Shown here piece after piece: positions 24,673 through 33,264 of a stretch of DNA of 64,000 nt. Made by a program: the position numbers and the translations under genes. The stretch comes from UBA9300 sp964577305 (GTDB lineage: Bacteria; Bacteroidota; Bacteroidia; Bacteroidales; VadinHA17): NCBI GenBank assembly GCA_964577305.1, contig CAZNYS010000009.1, positions 1 through 64,000 of the forward strand, in the 5' to 3' direction. The notes beneath the pieces are model-generated. The model saw only the letters and a list, made by a program, of their open reading frames with translations, had not been told where the DNA came from and did no database searches. The first letter of the stretch is position 1. Every line of letters begins with the position of its first letter.

Positions 24673-25494
24673 TTATAATACAGGACAATCAATATCAGCA
24701 AGATTTGAATCCCAGCAATGCCAGTCATTGTCCAGGAAATAGTCCTCATTCCTTACCCTTCCGGCTTTGGTTATTAAATCCCACTGGATTTCCACAGTTT
24801 CAGCTGACAGGTCAATGGTATACCATGCATTATAATCCAAAGAAGGATCTTTCCCGAAAGTAATGGAGCTGCCGGTTTCGCTCTGGCCGGGTTCAGCATA
24901 AATATAAGTTAATGAGGAAGTATTTTCTTCATAATCTTTGGTCCAGTCTACTTCAAGGACTTTTACAGGGCTGGCAACATTTTTATAGATATTCCATGAA
25001 GCAGCTGTATGGTCATAGCGCACCACTCCGTCAAACCATTTGAATCCTGCTCCAGGGTTTGCTTCTTCGGCTATCACCATCTCCATCGAAAACTCTTCAT
25101 TATTGAGCCTGGCTCCCGTCAGTGTGGCGATATAATCCGTCTGATTAAATGTAAAATTATATACCCATTCCCATGTATTGTCGCCCAGGTAATTGGCATC
25201 CTGGCTTAGAAGATGTATATAAGCTGCGGCCGGAAGTGCTATAGCACCTGTGGATATTGTACTCCAGAAGACAACGTTGAGGTAAGAATACACAAAATTA
25301 TTATAGGTGGTGCCTTTACCCTTTTCGTCAGGACGGGAATCAAAATCTGAAAAGTCCATAATAAGACTTTCCTGTGGAGGCAGGTCGGGTTCTTCTCCTG
25401 GTTTATCCTTCTTTTTGCAGGAAGTATTAAACATTATCATTGATATAACAAGGATAAAAACCATTGATTTAGAAATTATTGAATACTTTTTCAT
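24673..25494 (-). CDS. Lipoprotein of unknown function
   Basis: A 273-residue protein with a lipobox (IMFNTSC, Cys near residue 26) and a Lys/Pro-rich linker (KKKDKPGEEPDLPP). The mature part is rich in Trp, Tyr and Asp and alternates short strands (TWEWVYNFTF, NQTDYIATLTGARLNNEEFSM), suggesting an all-beta domain. No family recognised. It faces the hemolysin III gene end to end with a 6-bp gap. Confidence 0.6.
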   Translation of the reverse strand: MKKYSIISKSMVFILVISMIMFNTSCKKKDKPGEEPDLPPQESLIMDFSDFDSRPDEKGKGTTYNNFVYSYLNVVFWSTISTGAIALPAAAYIHLLSQDANYLGDNTWEWVYNFTFNQTDYIATLTGARLNNEEFSMEMVIAEEANPGAGFKWFDGVVRYDHTAASWNIYKNVASPVKVLEVDWTKDYEENTSSLTYIYAEPGQSETGSSITFGKDPSLDYNAWYTIDLSAETVEIQWDLITKAGRVRNEDYFLDNDWHCWDSNLADIDCPVL

Positions 25495-25596
25495 AATTAT
25501 AAATTCAGGATTTGATTTATAAATTTAGTACGAAAATTATCATGTATTGTTACATACATAATAACTTACGACTATTAATTATTATTGCTTTAGTTA

Positions 25597-25620
25597 TAAA
25601 AAAAGCAGGCTGCAGGCCTA
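25597..25620 (-). terminator. Weak terminator-like hairpin after ytfJ-like gene
   Basis: Read on the minus strand: AGGC-CTGCA-GCCT, then GC and seven T. The stem starts inside the stop codon of the ytfJ-like gene. The 4-bp stem is short, so confidence is low. Confidence 0.35.
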
Positions 25621-26154
25621 TTCTTTCGTAAGTTTTATTATTAATTGAATAATATCCTCAACTTCATCATCCGGTACTCGTCCCTTATACAAAGCCCGGC
25701 AAATACGGTTCTTGTCGGCAATTACTATTGTATAACTGTCCTTCGGTGCATCCCATTTCTCATGCAGCACACCCTCGGTATCAAACAGGATGGTGGTGCC
25801 GTATTTTTTTTCTTTCCTTTTTGCTATCATCCTGATAATTCCATTGGGCTTCCAGGTGGACTTGGAATCCACTATACCAAATCCTTTGAAATATTCCTTA
25901 TCAATCCTTTTATCAATATCAGCCGCCTTGTCAACTTCATCATTGAAATGATCATTTAAGTCTTCTTCGTCCGGATCAACATAGTTTATCTGTAAAACCT
26001 TGCCTTTCCATGTGTCCATGGAATGATCCTGGCCATTAGCGTCGGGCAGTACCCATTCAGGTACTTTCTTGCCAACTTCAAGTTTTGAATTCTGGGAATA
26101 AACCGTCATCAGTGCAAATGATAAAAATACTGAAATTAGGATAAGCTTCTTCAT
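25618..26154 (-). CDS. YtfJ-like thioredoxin-fold exported protein without redox cysteines
   Basis: A 178-residue protein (start at the ATG at 26154; the longer frame reads spacer). Signal peptide of about 20 residues ending VYSQ. The rest has a thioredoxin-like fold pattern (VGKKVPEWVLPDANGQDHSMDTWKGKVLQINYVDP), then YGTTILFDTEGVLHEKWDAPKDSYTIVIADKNRICRALYKG. This resembles YtfJ. The place where redox proteins carry CxxC reads VDPDEE, so it cannot work as a thiol oxidoreductase. Function unknown. Confidence 0.7.
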   Translation of the reverse strand: MKKLILISVFLSFALMTVYSQNSKLEVGKKVPEWVLPDANGQDHSMDTWKGKVLQINYVDPDEEDLNDHFNDEVDKAADIDKRIDKEYFKGFGIVDSKSTWKPNGIIRMIAKRKEKKYGTTILFDTEGVLHEKWDAPKDSYTIVIADKNRICRALYKGRVPDDEVEDIIQLIIKLTKE

Positions 26155-26290
26155 AGCATGGATTTTATATTTAACAAGCCAAGATAAGCAAAATTTTAAA
26201 TATTGTTGAATTGTTAAATTGTGTAATTGTTGAAGCGTTTTAATAGCTGAATTATTGAGCAATTCTTTAATTTGTATCTATCTTTAAAGC

Positions 26291-26328
26291 CTTATCAACT
26301 CTATCAACTTTATCAACTTTATCAACTC
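26291..26328 (+). repeat. 9-bp-period leader tract before serine hydrolase gene
   Basis: About four copies of TTATCAACT end three bases before the ATG at 26332. An upstream in-frame ATG at 26272 would translate this tract as repeated Tyr-Gln-Leu, so it is not the likely start. Confidence 0.7.
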
Positions 26329-26331
26329 ATT

Positions 26332-27495
26332 ATGAAAACAATTCAGCTACTCAGACTTACTTTCATAAGCTTTTTCCTTTTCTTCCTTACTGATGTAATT
26401 CACGGACAGTCAGTATATTACCCTGAAAAAGACAACTGGGAACGTAAAAGTCCTGCCGAAATGGGTTTTAACACTGAAAATCTGCAGGAGGCAGTCGATT
26501 TTGCCCTTGCCAGTGAATATTCAGGAGACAGGGATCTCAGGGTGGCCATTTTAAGGTCGTTTGGCTATGAACCTGGTATGAAGATAGTTGGACCTACAAA
26601 AAAGAGGGGTGGACCGGCGGGAATAATCTTAAAGGATGGCTATATTATATCCGAATGGGGAGATATTGACAGGGTTGATATGACCTTCAGTGTGACAAAG
26701 AGCTATCTTTCCACTGTTGTAGGGCTGGCCGTTGACGATGGTCTGATTACCTCGGTGAATGACAAAGTTTATGAATATGTGTGGGACGGGACTTTTGATG
26801 GTGATCATAATATGAAAATAAGCTGGGGCCATCTGCTTAACCAATCATCAGACTGGTCGGGACAGTTGTTCGGAATGTACGACTGGGCCGACAGGCCATC
26901 AAGAAGGGAGGAACTGGATGAATGGAAATACCGTGAACTGCACGAACCCGGTACTTATTTTAAATATAATGATGTCAGGGTTAACCTGCTGGCTTACTCT
27001 GCATTGCAGGTATGGCGGCAACCTCTTCCACAGGTCCTTAAAAAGAGGGTAATGGATCCTGTTGGTGCCTCGTCTACATGGAGATGGTATGGCTATTCAG
27101 GCTCATGGGTTGATATAGATGGGCTGAAGGTACAATCAGTGAGCGGTGGCGGGCATTCCGGCGGAGGATTGTTTATTAACACTCTTGATCATGCCCGGTT
27201 TGGATTACTTTTTATGAGAAATGGAAACTGGAAAGGCCGGCAACTGATATCAGGGAAATGGATTGAAATGGCAACAAAATCATCACCGGCAAACCCTTCT
27301 TATGGTTTTATGTGGTGGCTTAACAGGGGCGAAAGCGTTATGGAAAGTGTACCGGAATCAGTGTTCTATGCATCCGGTTTCGGTGGTAACTATATTGTTA
27401 TTGACAGGGAAAATAAAGTTGTCATTGTGACAAGGTGGCTTGAGCCATCAAAGCTGGCAGAATTTCTGAAACTTGTTTACAATTCAATGAATTAA
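26332..27495 (+). CDS. Serine hydrolase of the beta-lactamase (class C-like) family, exported
   Basis: A 387-residue protein with a signal peptide (residues 1-25, ending HGQ). Catalytic motifs are the SxxK nucleophile FSVTKSYLST near 120, YNDVRVN (Tyr-x-Asp) near 213, and GGGHSGGGLF (HxG) near 275. Such proteins are esterases or peptidases more often than true beta-lactamases. It lies 62 bp before the aldolase gene on the same strand and could be part of that unit. A second, distant member is at 38591. Confidence 0.85.
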   Translation: MKTIQLLRLTFISFFLFFLTDVIHGQSVYYPEKDNWERKSPAEMGFNTENLQEAVDFALASEYSGDRDLRVAILRSFGYEPGMKIVGPTKKRGGPAGIILKDGYIISEWGDIDRVDMTFSVTKSYLSTVVGLAVDDGLITSVNDKVYEYVWDGTFDGDHNMKISWGHLLNQSSDWSGQLFGMYDWADRPSRREELDEWKYRELHEPGTYFKYNDVRVNLLAYSALQVWRQPLPQVLKKRVMDPVGASSTWRWYGYSGSWVDIDGLKVQSVSGGGHSGGGLFINTLDHARFGLLFMRNGNWKGRQLISGKWIEMATKSSPANPSYGFMWWLNRGESVMESVPESVFYASGFGGNYIVIDRENKVVIVTRWLEPSKLAEFLKLVYNSMN

Positions 27496-27557
27496 GACGG
27501 AATACAGATCTGAATGATAAGCAGCATGGGAAAATATATCAATAAATTAATATTATC

Positions 27558-28445
27558 ATGATTAAGTTAAATGGCTTGTATCCACCATTGCCTACATCTT
27601 TTACAGCAGATGAGGAGCTGAACCTTTCAAAAATAGCTGATAACATCGAGAAGCTCTGTAGCTATAGACTTTCAGGAATACTAATACTGGGGTCTAACGG
27701 GGAAATGGTGATGTTGAATAATAAAGAGAAAAAAAATGTATATGACACTGCCAGGAAAGCAATTCCGTCCGGTAAACTTATGATTGCAGGCACAGGAGCA
27801 CAATCAACACGCGAAACCATACACCTTTCAATAATGGCTTCTGACAGTGGTGCCGATGCTGTGCTGGTCCTCAATCCTTCCTACTATAAAAGGCAGATGA
27901 ACAGTGATGCACTAGTACGTTTTTACCATGATGTGGCAGAAAAATCCCCTGCACCGGTCATAATATACAATATGCCGGCTAATTCAGGTCTTGATATGGA
28001 CGCAGAAACAATACTTAAGGCCTCTGAACATAAGAACATCATTGGAATAAAAGATTCCGGCGGTAACCTTGTTAGAATGGCCTCGGTGATAAAGAATGCA
28101 AAGCCCGGATTCCAGTTTCTTGCCGGCTCGGCCAGTTTTCTGCTTCCGGCGCTAAGCATAGGAGCCGCAGGGGGAATAATTGCACTGGCCAATATTGCTC
28201 CTGAATTATGCCTTAATATCTATGATTCATTTAACAATGGCGAATTAGATAAGGCAAAAGAATACCAGCTCGCTGCAGTGGATCTGAATACTGCTGTCAC
28301 CAGAAAATGGGGTGTACCGGCATTAAAGGCAGCTATGGATTACCTGGGTATGTATGGTGGAACGGTAAGAAAACCTCTGCTGCCAATCACAGAATCAATT
28401 AATAATCAACTCGTTGAACTCATAGACAAGGCCCTTAAAAAATAA
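27558..28445 (+). CDS. DapA-family aldolase, HOGA-like (4-hydroxy-2-oxoglutarate aldolase candidate)
   Basis: A 295-residue class I aldolase of the dihydrodipicolinate synthase family. The Schiff-base Lys lies in NIIGIKDSGG near 165 and the Tyr in PVIIYNMPANSGLD near 137. From memory, it matches eukaryotic HOGA1 more closely than DapA: GLYPPLPTSFTADEE, LGSNGEMVML, LAGSASFLLPALSIGAAGG, and TRKWGVPALKAAMDYLGMYGG. HOGA cleaves 4-hydroxy-2-oxoglutarate to pyruvate and glyoxylate. The aminotransferase 36 bp downstream resembles alanine-glyoxylate aminotransferase, which would use that glyoxylate. The substrate is inferred; other keto-acid aldolase roles are possible. Confidence 0.82.
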   Translation: MIKLNGLYPPLPTSFTADEELNLSKIADNIEKLCSYRLSGILILGSNGEMVMLNNKEKKNVYDTARKAIPSGKLMIAGTGAQSTRETIHLSIMASDSGADAVLVLNPSYYKRQMNSDALVRFYHDVAEKSPAPVIIYNMPANSGLDMDAETILKASEHKNIIGIKDSGGNLVRMASVIKNAKPGFQFLAGSASFLLPALSIGAAGGIIALANIAPELCLNIYDSFNNGELDKAKEYQLAAVDLNTAVTRKWGVPALKAAMDYLGMYGGTVRKPLLPITESINNQLVELIDKALKK

Positions 28446-28481
28446 CAATTCAACGATTTAACACTTCAACAATTCAACATT

Positions 28482-29648
28482 ATGAAAAAACTCCTTATGA
28501 TCCCCGGCCCCATAGAATTTGATAAGGATGTGCTTGCTGCAATGGGTAAACCCACACTCAGTCATGTATCAAAAGAATTCATTGATTTATTTGCAGGGTC
28601 CCTGGATATGATGAAAAAAGTATGGATGTGCCCCGGCGGGCAGCCTTTTATAATGGCCGGATCGGGGACACTGGCAATGGATATAGCCGGAGCTAACCTT
28701 GTGGAAAAGAATGACAGGGTGCTGGTTGTATCAACAGGCTATTTTGGAGAACGATATGCCGAATTGCTTAACAGGTATGGTGCTGATTACCGTGTATTGA
28801 GGGCAAGGCCCGGAGAAACAGTACCGGTTGAGTCAATTGAACGTGAACTCAGAACAGGAAAATACAAGATACTGACATTCACTCATGTAGATACATCAAC
28901 TGCAGTAAAAGTTGAACCGGAACCCCTGGGTGGTCTTGGATTGAAATATAATGTTATTACCGTGCTTGATGGTGTGTGTTCTGTTGCCGGTGAGAAAATA
29001 AGGCAGCAGGATTGGGGTATAGATGTTGTTCTTACGGCTTCACAGAAAGCTGTCGGAGTTCCCCCGGGATTGGCCCTGCTGGTAGTTTCGGAAAGGGCAA
29101 TGGAAAAATTCAGGCAAAGAAAAAGCCATGTCCAAAACTACTATGCCGACTGGACAAACTGGCTGCCGGTAATGCAGGCCTATGAAAATAGAAAACCGGC
29201 ATATTTCGGCACACCTGCTGTTAACCTGGTTGCAGCTCTTAATATTAGCCTTAAACAGATACTTACAGAGGGTCTGAACAATAGATTTGAGCGTCACAGG
29301 CGTACAGGAATGGCCTTCAGATCCGCACTTAAAGCATTGAATATTAAACAAATACCGGGAGATAAATGCGCAGCTAATACACTTTCAGCACCTTATTACC
29401 CTACTGGCATAAAACCATCTGAATTCCTGCAGGAGGTTAACAGGGCAGGGGTGATAATAGCAGGCGGATTGCATCCTGAGCTCAAAAATGAATATTTCAG
29501 GATAGGACATATGGGTAAAATAAACGCTGAAGAGGTAATTGCTACTGTTGCTGCAATTGAAACAGCTCTGAAAAAATGTAAATATGAATTTGATGAAGGT
29601 GCCGGTTTAACTGCAGCTGAAGACGTTATGAAAGAGCATATAAGATAA
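28482..29648 (+). CDS. Class V aminotransferase, alanine-glyoxylate aminotransferase-like
   Basis: A 388-residue PLP enzyme of fold type I. The PLP Lys is in LTASQKAVGVPPG near 190; the phosphate-binding MAGSGTLAMD is near 60 and VLDGVCSVAGE near 165. The layout (MIPGPIEFDKDVLAAM start, GLHPELKNEYFRIGHMG end) fits the alanine/serine-glyoxylate group. It lies 36 bp after the HOGA-like gene, giving a two-step route from 4-hydroxy-2-oxoglutarate to pyruvate and glycine (inference). A low-complexity TTCAACAA-rich tract fills the gap between the two genes. Confidence 0.85.
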   Translation: MKKLLMIPGPIEFDKDVLAAMGKPTLSHVSKEFIDLFAGSLDMMKKVWMCPGGQPFIMAGSGTLAMDIAGANLVEKNDRVLVVSTGYFGERYAELLNRYGADYRVLRARPGETVPVESIERELRTGKYKILTFTHVDTSTAVKVEPEPLGGLGLKYNVITVLDGVCSVAGEKIRQQDWGIDVVLTASQKAVGVPPGLALLVVSERAMEKFRQRKSHVQNYYADWTNWLPVMQAYENRKPAYFGTPAVNLVAALNISLKQILTEGLNNRFERHRRTGMAFRSALKALNIKQIPGDKCAANTLSAPYYPTGIKPSEFLQEVNRAGVIIAGGLHPELKNEYFRIGHMGKINAEEVIATVAAIETALKKCKYEFDEGAGLTAAEDVMKEHIR

Positions 29649-29727
29649 TGTTGAAAAATAATCAATAAATTATTACTTTCATATTCAATAAAAATCAATC
29701 CAATTAATCATTAATCATTAAATACCT

Positions 29728-32721
29728 ATGAGAAAAATTTTCATTCAGAGTAAAAGGATTTTCCTGTTTACTGTAGCAGCTTTTGCCGTAATTGTGCTCA
29801 TTAACGGGTGCAAGGGCAAGGCGACCTATGAAGGATATAAAGTCCTGGACTCACGCTTCGTTGATGAAGTGAACGCAGAATGTGTATACCTTGAACATAT
29901 TAAAAGCGGCGCAAAAGTTTTTAAGATCAAGGCAGACGATCCTAATAAATTATTTGCTATCGGCTTTAAGACAGTACCCAATTCTGATTTTGGAACGCCC
30001 CATATAATAGAACATTCGGTACTCAACGGTTCGAAGAATTTCCCCGTAAAAAGCCCTTTTGATGTCCTTATGCAGGGTTCACTGAATACATTCCTTAATG
30101 CCATGACAGGGGCAAACATGACAATCTACCCGGTAGCAAGTATGAATGATATGGATTATTTTAACCTTATGCATGTTTACCTGGATGCAGTATTCAATCC
30201 TCTTATTTATGACGATCCAAGGATATTCAAGCAGGAGGGATGGCATTATGAACTTACGGGCAAAGATGAGCCCCTGATTTACAAGGGAGTAGTATACAAC
30301 GAGATGAAGGGTGCATTTTCGAGCCCGGAAAGGGAACTGGATTACCAGGTATACCGCAACCTGTTCCCTGATAATTGTTATCGTTTCTCATCAGGTGGAT
30401 ATCCTGCAGCCATACCTGAACTGACATATGAGGATTTCCTTGCATTTCATAAAAAGCATTATCACCCTTCAAACAGCTATATCCTTTTGTACGGGGATGC
30501 TGACCTCAAGGAGGAGCTTGAATTTATTGACACAACTTACCTGTCTGAATATGAACGTTCTGATGAAGCAGTGGAAATAGCTGAACAACAACCATTTGAC
30601 AGGATGAAACGGGTTGTAAGCAAATACCCTGTGCTTGAAAATGCTGATACTGAAGATAAGACATTCCTGCAGTTAAGCTTTGTTGTCGGAAAAGTCACTG
30701 ACTATGCTCGATCAATGGCATATGATGTAATGTCAGATGTACTTGTTAACCAGGAATCTGCACCCCTGAAGAAAGCATTGCAGGATGCTGGTATAGGAAG
30801 CGATGTTTCTTCCTATATTGACGGTAATAAACAAATAGCCCTCCATATAATTGTCAGGAATGCAAATGAAGAGGACCTTGACAGGTTTTATGAGATCACA
30901 ATGGATGTTTTAAATAAAGCTGCTGAAGAAGGACTGGATAAGAAAGCACTAGAAGGTACAATCAACAGGATGGAATTCAGGTTGCGTGAAGGAGACAGCC
31001 CGCAGAAAGGCCTTACATATGGTTTCCAGCTGATAAGCGGGTGGTTCTTTGACGGGGATCCCTTTGCCGGACTTGAATTTGAAAAACCCCTGGCTGAAGT
31101 AAAGAGTTCATTGACAGAGAACTATATGGAGCAATTAATCAGTAATGACCTGCTCTCAAATAATCATTGCCTCCTGCTTGCCCTGAAACCTGAACCGGGA
31201 TTGCAGTCTGAAATTGATAATGAAACAAAAGCTAAACTGGATTCATTGAAAGAAAATATGGATCCTGAGACCCTGGAAAAATTGATAACAGAGACCAATA
31301 AACTTATCGAATACCAGCAGAGAGCAGATTCACCGGAAGCACTGGCAACAATTCCTTTACTATCACTGGATGATATTGAAAAGGAAGTTGTCTGGTATGA
31401 AGCTGAGGAAAAAGATGTTGAAGGGATAAAAACAATATACCTCGATGAGTTTACAAATGGAATTATTTATAATAAATTACTTTTTGACCTTCGTGTAATT
31501 CCCGTGGATAAGATAAAGTATGCATCACTGCTGTCACATCTCCTGGGTAAATTCGATACCGAGAACTATACTTACGGTGAGTTAGATAATGAACTTAATA
31601 TACACACAGGCGGTTTCAGTTCGTATGTAAGTATATATAATGCTGACATGGATGACAGTAAGGTTATACCAGAATTTGTGATCCAGTCGAAGTCGGTAAG
31701 AGATAAAACAAATAAAATGCTGGAGCTTGCAGATGAGATAATAAAGAAAACTGATTTTAGTGATAAGGATCGTTTAAAAACTCTGATGATAAGGCATTTG
31801 GCTGAAGTTGATGCCAATGTTAAAAACAATGGCCTTAATTATGCAGCCCAGCGAATGTTCTCTTATTTCAGCCAGAGCGGGGTATATAATGAGTTGATGT
31901 CTGGAATGGAATATTACTGGTACCTTGCCAACCTTGTCAATAACTTTGATTCCATGGCTGATGAGATAATAGCAAATCTTGAAGAAGTGGCTTCAGCATT
32001 ATTCACCACTTCAAATATGATTGCCAACATTACCTGTAATGATAAGGATTTTGAGGTATATTCAGATGCACTTACATCACTGGCTTCCTCCATGCCTGAA
32101 GGTGAGAAAGAATTTATGGTGTGGGATATCAAACCTGAGAAAAAAAATGAAGCCTTTAAAACCACATCAAAGGTTCAGTATGTTATAAAAGGAGCTAATT
32201 TTAAGGATCTGGGATTCGACTGGTCAGGAAAGATGCTGGTCCTTAACCAGGTATTATCGACCGACTGGCTGCAGAACCAGATCAGGGTAATAGGTGGAGC
32301 ATACGGTGGCTTTGCCGCTTTTGAACTTTCAGGTAATATGTTCTTTGGCTCCTATCGTGATCCAAATCTTAGTGAATCCCTTAAGATATATAATGAAACT
32401 CCGGATTACCTTGCTGATTTTGAAGCAGATGAAAAGGCCATGACAAGATATATCATTGGTACAATTTCAAATATGGATTACCCCGAAACTCCTTCAATGA
32501 AGGCAAATACTGCACTTTCAAGGTATTTTAATGGTATTACCAGGGAATTTATGCGGAAACAAAGGGATGAAGTTCTCAGTACAACCGCTGAGGATATATC
32601 GGGTATGAAGACAATGGTGGAAGAGCTTATGAAACAGGACATTTATTGTGTATACGGAAATAACGATAAGATAGAGCAGAATAAGGACCTGTTTATGGAA
32701 GTGATTGATCCGATAAGGTAA
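29728..32721 (+). CDS. M16C (PreP/insulinase-like) metallopeptidase, lipoprotein
   Basis: A 997-residue zinc peptidase with a lipobox (IVLINGC, Cys near 28). The inverted zinc motif HIIEH (HxxEH) lies near residue 90, with the downstream Glu in EGWHYEL near 170. The M16C/PreP organisation follows: active half to about 500, linker, then a catalytically silent second half. PreP encloses and degrades short unfolded peptides; here the lipid anchor would place it in the periplasm or on the outer membrane. It is preceded by an AT-rich leader with ATTAATC repeats. Downstream, a stem region separates it from convergent genes. Confidence 0.92.
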   Translation: MRKIFIQSKRIFLFTVAAFAVIVLINGCKGKATYEGYKVLDSRFVDEVNAECVYLEHIKSGAKVFKIKADDPNKLFAIGFKTVPNSDFGTPHIIEHSVLNGSKNFPVKSPFDVLMQGSLNTFLNAMTGANMTIYPVASMNDMDYFNLMHVYLDAVFNPLIYDDPRIFKQEGWHYELTGKDEPLIYKGVVYNEMKGAFSSPERELDYQVYRNLFPDNCYRFSSGGYPAAIPELTYEDFLAFHKKHYHPSNSYILLYGDADLKEELEFIDTTYLSEYERSDEAVEIAEQQPFDRMKRVVSKYPVLENADTEDKTFLQLSFVVGKVTDYARSMAYDVMSDVLVNQESAPLKKALQDAGIGSDVSSYIDGNKQIALHIIVRNANEEDLDRFYEITMDVLNKAAEEGLDKKALEGTINRMEFRLREGDSPQKGLTYGFQLISGWFFDGDPFAGLEFEKPLAEVKSSLTENYMEQLISNDLLSNNHCLLLALKPEPGLQSEIDNETKAKLDSLKENMDPETLEKLITETNKLIEYQQRADSPEALATIPLLSLDDIEKEVVWYEAEEKDVEGIKTIYLDEFTNGIIYNKLLFDLRVIPVDKIKYASLLSHLLGKFDTENYTYGELDNELNIHTGGFSSYVSIYNADMDDSKVIPEFVIQSKSVRDKTNKMLELADEIIKKTDFSDKDRLKTLMIRHLAEVDANVKNNGLNYAAQRMFSYFSQSGVYNELMSGMEYYWYLANLVNNFDSMADEIIANLEEVASALFTTSNMIANITCNDKDFEVYSDALTSLASSMPEGEKEFMVWDIKPEKKNEAFKTTSKVQYVIKGANFKDLGFDWSGKMLVLNQVLSTDWLQNQIRVIGGAYGGFAAFELSGNMFFGSYRDPNLSESLKIYNETPDYLADFEADEKAMTRYIIGTISNMDYPETPSMKANTALSRYFNGITREFMRKQRDEVLSTTAEDISGMKTMVEELMKQDIYCVYGNNDKIEQNKDLFMEVIDPIR

Positions 32722-32739
32722 TAGGTGATTATTTTAGAT

Positions 32740-32890
32740 TCAGGATAAGATAAAAGATAAAAGACAAAAGGACAAAGACAAAAGTATATTATATGACTAA
32801 CAATCAGTAACTTTTATCTTTATCCCCCGGCATTCACTACGTTCAGCCGGGGTTTCTGCTATGCTTCAACTTTTATCTTTTGTCTTTTAT
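32740..32890. other. Repeat-rich spacer between convergent genes
   Basis: A purine-rich tract (AAGATAAAAGATAAAAGAC, near 32748) and its near reverse complement (CTTTTATCTTTTGTC, near 32870) flank a GC stem (CCCCGGC and GCCGGGG, 32825-32851). It may form a bidirectional hairpin between the M16 gene and the minus-strand pair. No gene is seen. Confidence 0.4.
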
Positions 32891-33262
32891 TTTTTTCACA
32901 AATCTTATTGCATTAAGAATAAGTGAGATTACAAATGCCGCCACTAAACCCCAGAGTGTAACATCGTCAACCAGCTTCTGGCTGAAATCCAGGCCCGTAA
33001 GTCTGTCGGCAAGGTATTTAATATAGGATGTTGGGAGGTCTGTATGCCCCAGCTTTTCCAGTATGTCGAAGTGCCAGTCGGTGAGAGGGCAATAACCCGG
33101 AACACCTACAATCAATCCCAGCAGGAACCAGGAAGCGAAAGTTATTAATATTACTATAAGGTTGGCTAACCTGGTCTTTTTCCATATCCAGCCAAAAAGA
33201 TTGAATAGTATGAGTGACGTATGGAATACAACAAATGCTATGTCGGCCAGTCTGTAAAGCAT
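32873..33262 (-). CDS. DUF2784 membrane protein
   Basis: A 129-residue protein with three or four membrane helices, matching the DUF2784 layout: MLYRLADIAFVVFHTSLILFNLFGW start, a LGLIVGVPGYCPLTDWHFDILEK loop with conserved Cys, Pro, Leu and Trp, and a hydrophobic end. Function unknown. It begins 2 bp after the histidine kinase gene ends, so the two are probably co-expressed. Confidence 0.85.
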   Translation of the reverse strand: MLYRLADIAFVVFHTSLILFNLFGWIWKKTRLANLIVILITFASWFLLGLIVGVPGYCPLTDWHFDILEKLGHTDLPTSYIKYLADRLTGLDFSQKLVDDVTLWGLVAAFVISLILNAIRFVKKIKDKR

Positions 33263-33264
33263 TT

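Noticed and set aside
26272..27495. Beta-lactamase conferring drug resistance
   Set aside because: SxxK and HxG motifs are shared by many esterases and peptidases of this fold; nothing indicates lactam activity. The same applies to 38591-39955.
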